Below are positions 1 through 7,983 of a DNA stretch of 64,000 nucleotides, piece after piece. Source of the stretch: Yeosuana aquiaggeris (GTDB lineage Bacteria > Bacteroidota > Bacteroidia > Flavobacteriales > Flavobacteriaceae); assembly GCF_044003965.1 (NCBI RefSeq), contig NZ_JBAWKC010000005.1, positions 124,001 to 188,000 on the forward strand, in the 5' to 3' direction. Position 1 is the first letter of the stretch. Each line of letters starts with the position of its first letter. Below the pieces are notes generated by a model. The model made no database searches. It had not been told where the DNA came from and saw only the letters and a list, made by a program, of their open reading frames with translations. Position numbers and translations under genes: made by a program.

Positions 1-153
1 ATTGAGTATTTCAATGGCTCTAACGCTCAACAAAGTGTCAGAATACAAAGTTTCTATTTCAACAGAAGATAAATCACGTGGTATAAAGGCTTCCTTTTTC
101 TCACAAGAAAAAAAAGTAAGGATAATAAAAAATGTCAAGCAAAATTGTCTCAT
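1..153 (-). CDS. Partial lipoprotein, N-terminal 51 residues (possibly BNR/YCF48-like)
   Basis: The left edge of the window cuts this minus-strand gene, so only the first 51 codons are present. They start with ATG at 153 and are open to the edge. The N-terminus has a charged start, a run of hydrophobic residues (CLTFFIILTFFS) and a Cys at residue 17, followed by EKK, which is the layout of a lipoprotein signal peptide with a lipobox ending FSC. The mature part contains SVEIETLYSDTLLSVRAIEI. From memory, a similar stretch opens BNR/YCF48-type repeat lipoproteins of Flavobacteriaceae, but this fragment is too short to prove that. It is divergent from rsmB, with about 100 bp between the two starts. 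Confidence 0.6.
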   Translation of the reverse strand, partial: MRQFCLTFFIILTFFSCEKKEAFIPRDLSSVEIETLYSDTLLSVRAIEILN

Positions 154-231
154 TAGAATTTAAATTTCAATAAAAATAGTGAAGTACAACAAAATAACTA
201 TCAAACGATTAAACTAATTAACTATTAAATG

Positions 232-239
232 TAACTTTG
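232..239 (+). promoter_or_regulatory. -7 promoter element of rsmB
   Basis: TAACTTTG followed by C matches the Bacteroidota -7 consensus TAnnTTTG. It lies 18 bp before the rsmB ATG, which predicts a leader of about 15 nt. No clear -33 TTG was identified. Confidence 0.6.
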
Positions 240-257
240 CACTCTTATTAAATAAAC

Positions 258-1472
258 ATGCGATTACACAGAAATTTATGCTTTTCAGTTATTGACGGAT
301 TAACCTTAATCTTCAATGAAGGAAACTACGCAGATAAAGTGATTCAACAACTTTTAAAACGAGATAAACGCTGGGGAAGTCGGGACAGAGCTTTTGTAGC
401 AGAAACCACTTATGATATTGTCCGTTGGAAACGCTTATATGCTGAAATAGCGGAAGTTAAAGAACCTTTTGACAGAGATAATCTTTGGCGCATGTTCGCT
501 GTTTGGGCTACTTTAAAAGGTATCAAATTACCTGATTGGACGTATTTTGAACATACACCAACCCGCAAAATAAAAGGAAAGTTTGATGAACTCTCAAAAA
601 TTAGAAAATATAAAGAATCTATTCCAGATTGGATGGATGAACTAGGTGAAAAGGAATTAGGAAAGGCTGTCTGGACCAAAGAAATTTCGGCACTAAATGA
701 GCAGGCAGATGTTATTCTTCGTGTGAATACCTTAAAAACGACCAAAGAAAAATTACAAGAAGAACTCTTTGACCAAGAGATTGAAACCGATTTTTTACCC
801 GATTACCCAAATGCCTTAAAATTAAAAGAGCGCGCCAACGTTTTTCAAACTGAACAATTTAAAAATGGTATGTTTGAAGTTCAAGATGCCTCTTCTCAAC
901 TGGTTGCTGAATTTTTAAATGTGCAGCCCGGTATGCGCGTTGTAGATGCTTGTGCTGGAGCCGGTGGAAAAACCCTCCATATTGCTTCGCTTATGGAAAA
1001 CAAGGGGCAAATAATTGCCTTGGATATTTATGAAAATAAACTTCATGAATTAAAGCGACGGGCCAAACGTAACGGCGCTTTTAATATTGAAACGCGTGGC
1101 ATTGATTCAACAAAGGTGATTAAAAAATTATATGATAAAGCAGACAGAGTTTTAATTGATGCCCCTTGCTCTGGCTTAGGGGTATTAAGAAGAAATCCCG
1201 ATGCTAAATGGAAACTGCAACCTGATTTTATTGAAAAAATAAAAGGAACGCAACAGGAAATTTTACAACAATATTCTAAAATGGTTAAAGTTGGCGGACA
1301 ATTGGTTTATGCCACATGTTCTGTTTTACCTAGTGAAAACCAGAAACAGGTTGATACATTTTTAGCTTCAGAATCTGGGAAAAATTTTACTTTTGTACAA
1401 GACAAAAAAGTATTAGCCCATAAGTCTGGCTTCGACGGATTTTATATGGCCCTTTTAGAACGAAATGCCTAA
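258..1472 (+). CDS. rsmB: RsmB-type 16S rRNA (cytosine-C5)-methyltransferase
   Basis: SAM-dependent RNA m5C methyltransferase of the NOL1/NOP2/Sun family, expected to methylate 16S rRNA near position 967. The first ~130 residues resemble the NusB-like RNA-binding part of RsmB (GNYADKVIQQLLKRDKRWGSRDR region). The catalytic domain follows. The SAM loop DACAGAGGKT is at about residues 230-239. The motif IV Cys lies in DAPCSG (C304) and the motif VI catalytic Cys in YATCSVLPSEN (C354), so both active-site cysteines are present. At 404 residues the length is normal for RsmB. The start is supported by a -7 element 18 bp upstream. The next gene begins right at its 3' end, so the two are probably co-transcribed, with no obvious functional link. 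Which rRNA base is modified cannot be read from the sequence. Confidence 0.9.
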   Translation: MRLHRNLCFSVIDGLTLIFNEGNYADKVIQQLLKRDKRWGSRDRAFVAETTYDIVRWKRLYAEIAEVKEPFDRDNLWRMFAVWATLKGIKLPDWTYFEHTPTRKIKGKFDELSKIRKYKESIPDWMDELGEKELGKAVWTKEISALNEQADVILRVNTLKTTKEKLQEELFDQEIETDFLPDYPNALKLKERANVFQTEQFKNGMFEVQDASSQLVAEFLNVQPGMRVVDACAGAGGKTLHIASLMENKGQIIALDIYENKLHELKRRAKRNGAFNIETRGIDSTKVIKKLYDKADRVLIDAPCSGLGVLRRNPDAKWKLQPDFIEKIKGTQQEILQQYSKMVKVGGQLVYATCSVLPSENQKQVDTFLASESGKNFTFVQDKKVLAHKSGFDGFYMALLERNA

Positions 1473-1479
1473 TTACAGA

Positions 1480-2463
1480 ATGAAGCAATTTTACTTTCTT
1501 CTTCTTTTATTTACTTCAGTTTGTTTTGCACAAATATCGCCACCTGTTGATTTACAATCTTACTATAATGGCGTTGATTTTTCTAAAAATGGTTTGGAAT
1601 TATTTGATTATTTAGCAGTTAAAACCATTGAAAAACATAGCCCATTTTTAACATATACAGAAAGACATAACTACTTGTATGATGCTGATGAAGATCCCTC
1701 AAATGTATCAAACGTTATTTTGGTTTACAGCGGAGATAGTAGAAATGAAAACGAATACGAGTCAGTAAGCAATCCATATAATCCCCAAACATTTAATACA
1801 GAACATATTTATCCAAGGTCACTTTTAGACAATTCTAATGCTGAGGCTGATTTACATATTTTGAGAACATGCGATATAAGTATTAATTCTAGTAGAGGGA
1901 ATGATCCTTTTGCTGCAGGTTCTGGTTCTTTTAGTTCAACTGGAAGTGCTTGGTATCCAGGAGATGATTGGCGGGGTGACGTGGCTCGAATTATTATGTA
2001 CGTGAATTTAAGGTACAATGAACCTTTTACAGATGTAGGAACACTTAGCTTATTTTTACAATGGAATGCAATTGACCAGGTTTCCATAATAGAAGATCAA
2101 CGAAACGCTATTATAAGTGGTGCTCAAGGTAATAGAAATCCTTTTATTGATAATCCTTATTTAGCAACCTTGATCTGGGGTGGAAATGCTGCAGAAAATA
2201 GATGGAGCACTTTGTCAAACTCTAAATTCTCAAGTTTAGATTATAAAATTTTTCCAAATCCAGTTTCAGGAAATTATTTAAATGTAAAAGCGAATCAAGT
2301 ATTAAAAGTTGGAGTTTATGATGTATTAGGAAAACTAATAATGTCATTAAAAGTTGATTCAAACAATTCTAAAATTGATGTTTCGCAATTAAAAAAAGGT
2401 CTTTATCTGATCAAATTAGAATCAGACAAAGGAACTATTACAAAAAAATTAATAAAACAATGA
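1480..2463 (+). CDS. Secreted endonuclease I family nuclease with T9SS sorting domain
   Basis: Extracellular DNA/RNA endonuclease of the EndA/NucM (endonuclease I) type. I choose the ATG at 1480 because it opens directly into a signal peptide (MKQFYFLLLLFTSVCFA, then Q). An upstream in-frame ATG at 1465 overlaps rsmB and would add five polar residues. The family's active-site segment is visible as FNTEHIYPRSLL, with the His that acts as general base, followed by the Asp/Asn-rich ADLHILRTCD and NSSRGNDPF segments. The last ~75 residues form a type A type IX secretion sorting domain: FPNPVSGNYLNV, VGVYDVLGKL, and the end KGLYLIKLESDKGTITKK. The protein is therefore expected to be exported and released or anchored at the cell surface, probably for nutrient scavenging from DNA. 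Confidence 0.88.
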   Translation: MKQFYFLLLLFTSVCFAQISPPVDLQSYYNGVDFSKNGLELFDYLAVKTIEKHSPFLTYTERHNYLYDADEDPSNVSNVILVYSGDSRNENEYESVSNPYNPQTFNTEHIYPRSLLDNSNAEADLHILRTCDISINSSRGNDPFAAGSGSFSSTGSAWYPGDDWRGDVARIIMYVNLRYNEPFTDVGTLSLFLQWNAIDQVSIIEDQRNAIISGAQGNRNPFIDNPYLATLIWGGNAAENRWSTLSNSKFSSLDYKIFPNPVSGNYLNVKANQVLKVGVYDVLGKLIMSLKVDSNNSKIDVSQLKKGLYLIKLESDKGTITKKLIKQ

Positions 2464-2564
2464 TTTAGATATTAATTCTCTGAGTTGCTTTTTTATGTTT
2501 AAAACATCGTGAATAACTCTTAAATTAACTTTAAGTTTTAAATAGGTCTTAAGACTAAAAAAAT

Positions 2565-2572
2565 TAAATTTG
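2565..2572 (+). promoter_or_regulatory. -7 promoter element of purL
   Basis: TAAATTTG followed by C matches TAnnTTTG. It lies 31 bp before the purL ATG. The -33 TTG is not obvious. Confidence 0.55.
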
Positions 2573-2603
2573 CACTTTATAAAACAACACAAATAAACAT
2601 ATA

Positions 2604-5600
2604 ATGATTCATTTCTTTGGAAACGTAAACAGTAAAGTCTTTGCTGTTCAAACAACAAAAGAATTATCAACTGAAACTATCTCAAAATTAGAGTGGTTAT
2701 TTGGCAACCAGCCCAAAATAGAACAAGCATCAATAGATGCTTTTTTTGTTGGTCCGCGCGCCGCTATGATTAGCCCCTGGAGTACTAATGCTGTTGAAAT
2801 TACTCAAAATATGGGTGTAGAAGGCATTATTAGAATTGAGGAGTTTAATTCAGTTTCTGAAGATTTTAAAGGTTTTGATCCTATGATTTCTGAAAAGTTC
2901 AAAGGCTTAAATCAGAACTCATTTACAATAAATATCACGCCTGAACCTATTCTTGATATTAAAGATATTGCATCATACAATAAACAAGAAGGACTATCCT
3001 TAAGTGATGAAGAAGTGGCGTATTTAGAAGACGTTTCAAAAAAAATTGGAAGACCATTAACAGATTCTGAAGTGTTTGGTTTTTCACAAGTGAACAGTGA
3101 ACATTGTCGTCACAAAATATTCAATGGCACTTTTGTGATTGATGGAGAAGAAAAACCAACGTCATTGTTTAAACTTATTAAAAAAACTTCTGAATCAAAT
3201 CCAAATGATATTGTTTCAGCCTATAAAGATAATGTAGCTTTTATTAAAGGCCCTGTTATAGAGCAATTTGCCCCTAAAACAGCTGACAAGCCAGACTATT
3301 ATCAAACTCAAGATTTTGAGTCTGTTATTTCATTAAAAGCAGAAACTCATAATTTTCCAACTACTGTTGAGCCCTTTAATGGTGCTGCAACAGGATCTGG
3401 TGGTGAAATCAGAGACAGACTTGCCGGAGGAAAAGGATCTTTACCCTTAGCAGGAACCGCCGTTTATATGACTTCTTATTCTAGATTAGAAGAAAAGAGA
3501 CCTTGGGAACAAGCCATGAAAGAACGAAAATGGCTATACCAAACACCCATGGACATTTTAATTAAAGCATCTAATGGTGCCTCTGATTTTGGAAACAAGT
3601 TCGGACAACCACTTATTTGTGGTTCTATTTTAACCTTTGAGCATGAGGAAGACACCAGAAAATTAGGATTCGATAAAGTAATTATGCAGGCTGGTGGTAT
3701 TGGTTATGGAAAAGCCGACCAAGCTATAAAAGACAAACCAAAACCTGGTGATAAAATTGTAATTCTTGGAGGTGAAAATTACCGCATTGGTATGGGTGGA
3801 GCCGCTGTTTCTTCTGCTGATACAGGTGAATTTGCCTCAGGAATTGAATTGAATGCCGTACAACGTTCAAACCCAGAAATGCAAAAACGTGCGGCTAATG
3901 CCATAAGAGGGATGGTTGAAAGTGAAGACAATTTTATAGTTTCTATTCATGATCATGGTGCTGGAGGCCATCTCAATTGTTTAAGCGAACTGGTTGAAGA
4001 TACGGGTGGTATAATTGATTTGGATAAATTACCTGTAGGTGATCCCACATTATCTGATAAAGAAATTATTGGTAACGAATCTCAAGAACGCATGGGATTA
4101 GTTATTTCTGAAAAACATATCGACACCTTACAACGCATAGCAGAACGTGAACGCTCTCCAATGTATACTGTTGGAGATGTTACAGGAAATGACCGTTTTA
4201 CTTTTGAATCTAAAACCAAAGGTAACAAACCAATGGATCTAGATATGGAAGACATGTTTGGCAGTTCACCAAAAACCATCATGACAGATAAAACAATAGC
4301 CAGACATTATTCTGATATTATTTATGACAAAGACAAATTCTATGAATATTTAGATCAATTATTACAACTCGAAGCAGTAGGTTGTAAAGATTGGTTGACA
4401 AATAAAGTTGATCGATGTGTTGGAGGTAAAGTTGCTAAACAACAATGTGCAGGTCCGTTACAATTACCTTTAAACAATGTAGGAGTCATGGCTCTTGATT
4501 ATAAAGGAAAAGAAGGAATTGCGACCTCTATTGGGCACTCGCCTATTTCAGGATTAATTAATCCGGTAGCAGGAAGTAGAAATGCCATAACCGAAGCTTT
4601 AACCAATATTATGTGGGCGCCTTTAAAAGACGAATTAAAATCTGTGTCATTATCAGCAAACTGGATGTGGCCCTGTAAAAATGAAGGTGAAGATGCCCGT
4701 TTATTTAAAGCTGTTAAAGGCGTATCGGAATTCGCAATAGACTTAGGAATCAATGTTCCAACAGGTAAAGATTCCCTTTCTATGAAGCAAAAATATCCTA
4801 ACGATGAAGTAATTGCTCCGGGAACTGTTATTATTTCAGCAGCAGGAAACTGTAATGATATTAGCAATGTAATTGAGCCTGTTTTTAAGAAAAAGGGGGG
4901 TAACATATACTACATTAACATATCTCAAGATGAATTTAAACTTGGTGGAAGTTCCTTTTCACAAGTTATTAATAAAATAGGTGAGGCAACACCTAATGTG
5001 CAAAATGCAACCTATGTTAAGACCGTTTTCAATACAATACAGAAGCTCATAAAACAACAGCAAATTGTGGCTGGACATGATGTAGCCTCTGGAGGTTTAA
5101 TTACGACGTTGCTTGAAATGTGCTTTGCTGACACTAATTTAGGAGCAGCATTAGATTTATCTGATCTAGAGGAAAAAGATTCTCTAAAAATGTTATTTTC
5201 TGAAAATGCCGGCATCGTCATTCAGTCAAAAGACAATTCAATTGAACGACTATTAAAGGAAGTAGATATTGATTTTTTTAATATTGGAAAAGTAACAGAA
5301 AGTGATGTATTAAGTATTATTAACGGAACGGATGTCTTTACTATGACCGTTTCCCGTTTACGAGATATGTGGTATAAAACTTCATATTTATTGGATCAGA
5401 AGCAAACATCTAACGGTTTAGCAACCGAAAGATTTAATAATTATAAAAATCAGCCTTTAGAATATAAATTCCCAAATCATTTTACCGGGAAATTACCACA
5501 GATAAATTCAAACAATCCAAGACCAAAAGCTGCTATTATTCGTGAAAAGGGAAGTAATAGTGAGCGTGAAATGGCCAATGCTATGTATCTGGCTGGTTTT

Positions 5601-6263
5601 GATGTCAAAGATGTGCACATGACCGATTTAATTTCGGGAAGAGAAACCTTGGAAGATATCCAATTTATAGGTGCTGTTGGCGGTTTTTCAAATTCAGATG
5701 TTTTAGGTTCTGCAAAAGGTTGGGCTGGCGCGTTTTTATACAATGAAAAAGCCAATACTGCTTTAAAGAATTTCTTTAAGAGAGAAGACACCTTATCCGT
5801 AGGGATTTGTAACGGCTGCCAATTATTTATGGAATTAGAAGAAATTAATCCGGAACATGAAGTTCATGGAAAAATGCTTCATAATGATTCTCATAAACAT
5901 GAAAGTTCATTTACCTCTGTGACCATACAAAAAAACAATTCTGTTATGCTTTCAACACTTGAGGGAACTACTTTAGGAGTTTGGATTAGTCATGGCGAAG
6001 GAAAATTCAACTTGCCATATACAGAAGACCAATACCATATTGTTGCTAAATATGGATATAACGCGTATCCATCAAATCCAAATGGCTCTGATTTTAATAC
6101 TGCCATGATGTGCGATAAAACAGGGCGTCATTTAGTAACCATGCCTCATATTGAACGTTCCACTTTTCAATGGAACTGGGCCTATTATCCTGAAGGACGA
6201 AAAGATGAAGTCTCTCCTTGGTTAGAAGCTTTTGTAAATGCCAAAAAATGGCTAACAAAATAA
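2604..6263 (+). CDS. purL: Phosphoribosylformylglycinamidine synthase (large, single-chain type)
   Basis: Catalyses the ATP- and glutamine-dependent conversion of FGAR to FGAM, the fourth step of purine synthesis. At 1219 residues this is the long single-chain form that joins the N-terminal PurS-like domain, the two-lobed AIR-synthase-like core and a C-terminal glutamine amidotransferase. Visible landmarks are SLKAETHNFPTTVEPF in the synthase core, glycine-rich GAATGSGGEIRDRLAGG, and the amidotransferase nucleophile in VGICNGCQL (Cys about 1069) with a later WISHGEGKF His. It stands alone with its own promoter and is closed by a strong hairpin shared with the opposite-strand formate channel gene. 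No truncation or frameshift was seen. Confidence 0.96.
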   Translation: MIHFFGNVNSKVFAVQTTKELSTETISKLEWLFGNQPKIEQASIDAFFVGPRAAMISPWSTNAVEITQNMGVEGIIRIEEFNSVSEDFKGFDPMISEKFKGLNQNSFTINITPEPILDIKDIASYNKQEGLSLSDEEVAYLEDVSKKIGRPLTDSEVFGFSQVNSEHCRHKIFNGTFVIDGEEKPTSLFKLIKKTSESNPNDIVSAYKDNVAFIKGPVIEQFAPKTADKPDYYQTQDFESVISLKAETHNFPTTVEPFNGAATGSGGEIRDRLAGGKGSLPLAGTAVYMTSYSRLEEKRPWEQAMKERKWLYQTPMDILIKASNGASDFGNKFGQPLICGSILTFEHEEDTRKLGFDKVIMQAGGIGYGKADQAIKDKPKPGDKIVILGGENYRIGMGGAAVSSADTGEFASGIELNAVQRSNPEMQKRAANAIRGMVESEDNFIVSIHDHGAGGHLNCLSELVEDTGGIIDLDKLPVGDPTLSDKEIIGNESQERMGLVISEKHIDTLQRIAERERSPMYTVGDVTGNDRFTFESKTKGNKPMDLDMEDMFGSSPKTIMTDKTIARHYSDIIYDKDKFYEYLDQLLQLEAVGCKDWLTNKVDRCVGGKVAKQQCAGPLQLPLNNVGVMALDYKGKEGIATSIGHSPISGLINPVAGSRNAITEALTNIMWAPLKDELKSVSLSANWMWPCKNEGEDARLFKAVKGVSEFAIDLGINVPTGKDSLSMKQKYPNDEVIAPGTVIISAAGNCNDISNVIEPVFKKKGGNIYYINISQDEFKLGGSSFSQVINKIGEATPNVQNATYVKTVFNTIQKLIKQQQIVAGHDVASGGLITTLLEMCFADTNLGAALDLSDLEEKDSLKMLFSENAGIVIQSKDNSIERLLKEVDIDFFNIGKVTESDVLSIINGTDVFTMTVSRLRDMWYKTSYLLDQKQTSNGLATERFNNYKNQPLEYKFPNHFTGKLPQINSNNPRPKAAIIREKGSNSEREMANAMYLAGFDVKDVHMTDLISGRETLEDIQFIGAVGGFSNSDVLGSAKGWAGAFLYNEKANTALKNFFKREDTLSVGICNGCQLFMELEEINPEHEVHGKMLHNDSHKHESSFTSVTIQKNNSVMLSTLEGTTLGVWISHGEGKFNLPYTEDQYHIVAKYGYNAYPSNPNGSDFNTAMMCDKTGRHLVTMPHIERSTFQWNWAYYPEGRKDEVSPWLEAFVNAKKWLTK

Positions 6264-6277
6264 ATACAAGATAAAGC

Positions 6278-6315
6278 AAAAAGCCCGATTTCAAATTTAT
6301 TAAATCGGGCTTTTT
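6278..6315. terminator. Bidirectional terminator between purL and the formate channel gene
   Basis: Perfect 14-bp inverted repeat (AAAAAGCCCGATTT / AAATCGGGCTTTTT) with a 10-nt loop. A T-run follows on the plus strand and the mirror A-run gives T's on the minus strand. It lies between convergent stop codons. Confidence 0.85.
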
Positions 6316-6337
6316 GTTTTCATTTTTACCAAATAAT

Positions 6338-7117
6338 TTACTTATCGCCACCAAATAAATAGCCATAAAACATACCCACAAAAACGGCCCCACCTACAAT
6401 ATTCCCTAAGGTTGCCGGAATCAGATTTTTTACTAAAAAGGTAGTCCAAGTTATATCAACGCCTTCAAAAATAGCTAATGGAATAAAATACATATTAGCA
6501 ATACTGTGTTCAAACCCCATAGTTACAAAGGCCATAACGGGCAACCAAATACCTAAAATTTTCCCAATGGTACCTTTTGCCGCCATACCTTGCCAGACAG
6601 CCAGACAAACTAACCAATTGGCTCCAATACCTTTAAGAAAGGTTACTAAAAACGTATGACTTGTTTTCCCTATTGCTAATTGCTCAACTGAATCTGTATA
6701 AGGCGAACTACTAACAATATGAGTTAAATAAGTAACTACGTACGCTACAAAAATAGCGCCTATAAAATTTCCCACATAAACCAATCCCCAGTTTTTAAGT
6801 ACAACACTAATACTTTGTTTTTTATTTAAAACATTCGGAATAAAATAAGCATTGTTACCCGTGAAAAGTTCTGCACCGACTACTACAACTAAAATGAGAC
6901 CAAGTGGGAAAGTAGCACCAAATATGAATTTGGTTATTCCCGGATTTTCAGCAGCTATTCCTGGAGAACCGCCTCCAACTATAATAGCTAATAATCCACC
7001 AAACGCAACATAGGCTCCTGCCAAAAAAGCAAGCATTAATGTTTTCTTTATTTTATATTGACCTTTAGCTTCTGCTAAAGTGCTAACTATATCTACGACT
7101 TCCTTTGGGGTATTCAT
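6338..7117 (-). CDS. focA: Formate/nitrite transporter family channel (FocA-like)
   Basis: Inner-membrane pentameric channel of the FNT family. It is predicted to move formate out of, or back into, the cell. The 259-residue chain has about six hydrophobic segments and the family signatures GAELFTGNN (residues 81-89) and GFEHSIANM with the conserved His region. It lies 32 bp downstream of pflA on the same strand, so it is the last gene of a pflB-pflA-focA unit, which makes formate the likely substrate rather than nitrite. No internal promoter was seen, so expression should depend on the pflB promoter and read-through of the hairpin between pflB and pflA. Confidence 0.88.
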   Translation of the reverse strand: MNTPKEVVDIVSTLAEAKGQYKIKKTLMLAFLAGAYVAFGGLLAIIVGGGSPGIAAENPGITKFIFGATFPLGLILVVVVGAELFTGNNAYFIPNVLNKKQSISVVLKNWGLVYVGNFIGAIFVAYVVTYLTHIVSSSPYTDSVEQLAIGKTSHTFLVTFLKGIGANWLVCLAVWQGMAAKGTIGKILGIWLPVMAFVTMGFEHSIANMYFIPLAIFEGVDITWTTFLVKNLIPATLGNIVGGAVFVGMFYGYLFGGDK

Positions 7118-7149
7118 GATATTTTATTTGTGCTGTCAAAACAGCATTT

Positions 7150-7878
7150 TTAATTTATTTTTACTTTTTTAAAATAATTCTTTAGAATTTCTGCAGCTTC
7201 GATTAATTCTTCGGTTGTATTTTCTCTGGCATCTTTTAATTGATATTCCCAACCCAAAGCTTCCCATTTGTGAATACCCAGTTTATGATATGGTTGAATT
7301 TCAATTTTCTCAATAGTTTGATAATCTTTAAAATATTCACCCATGGCATGTAAAAGCTCTGGTTTGTTTGTTAAACCAGGAATTAAAACATAGCGCAACC
7401 ACATATTTTTACCAGAGGCTTCTCTGTGTAATGCGAAATTAAATGTTGTCTCTTTACAACCCACGCCCGTTAAAGCTAAATATCCCTCTTCGGTCATATG
7501 TTTAATGTCTAACATAACCAAATCAGCATAATTATCTAAAAGTTCTTTTGAAAAGCTATTTAAAATTCTTCCGTTAGTATCAATATTGGTATGAATACCT
7601 TCTTCCTTTAATCTTTTAAAAAACGGAATTAATTCTTTGGCCTGTAATAAAGGTTCTCCTCCAGATACCGTAACTCCTCCTTTTTTTCCAAAATAAGGTT
7701 TCATTTTAAGAGCTATCTGAACAAGTTCTTCAATATCATATTCTGTTCCTCCTGCAGTTTCGATAGAATCCGGATTATGACAATACAAACATTTTAGTTT
7801 GCAACCTTGTAAAAAAACTACCCAACGAATTCCCGGACCGTCATGAGTTCCAAACGATTCTATCGAATGCACTCTCAA
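7150..7878 (-). CDS. pflA: Pyruvate formate-lyase activating enzyme (radical SAM)
   Basis: Radical SAM glycyl-radical activase that abstracts hydrogen from the C-terminal Gly of PflB. The 4Fe-4S motif CKLKCLYC (CxxxCxxC) follows the strongly conserved IESFGTHDGPGIRWVVF. The SAM-binding GGEP occurs in TVSGGEPLLQ. About 242 residues is normal. The start is unclear. The reading frame is open up to about 7911 but holds no ATG; the given start is a TTG at 7878, a GTG lies at 7872, and an ATC is at 7899. The conserved-looking EVNTLRVHSIES suggests translation may begin upstream of the TTG. It lies about 105 bp downstream of pflB, behind a strong hairpin, and 32 bp upstream of focA. Confidence 0.9.
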   Translation of the reverse strand: MRVHSIESFGTHDGPGIRWVVFLQGCKLKCLYCHNPDSIETAGGTEYDIEELVQIALKMKPYFGKKGGVTVSGGEPLLQAKELIPFFKRLKEEGIHTNIDTNGRILNSFSKELLDNYADLVMLDIKHMTEEGYLALTGVGCKETTFNFALHREASGKNMWLRYVLIPGLTNKPELLHAMGEYFKDYQTIEKIEIQPYHKLGIHKWEALGWEYQLKDARENTTEELIEAAEILKNYFKKVKIN

Positions 7879-7928
7879 TGTATTTACTTCTGTTTTGATG
7901 GTTTTCTTTTTTTAGCAGTTTTATAAAT

Positions 7929-7963
7929 AGTTTTGAAAGAGCTATAACCGCTCTTTCAAAACT
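7929..7963 (-). terminator. Hairpin between pflB and pflA (partial terminator or processing/stabilising stem)
   Basis: Perfect 14-bp inverted repeat (AGTTTTGAAAGAGC / GCTCTTTCAAAACT) with a 7-nt loop, 21 bp after the pflB stop. On the minus strand it is followed by ATTTATAAAACTG rather than a clean T-run, so it may weaken rather than end transcription. That would keep PflB in excess of its activase and channel. Confidence 0.6.
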
Positions 7964-7983
7964 TTCTTTAATAATAAGGTAAA

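Noticed and set aside
4499..4906. A 135-codon open frame antisense to purL.
   Set aside because: Fully within the conserved synthase core of purL, with no domain or start signal of its own.
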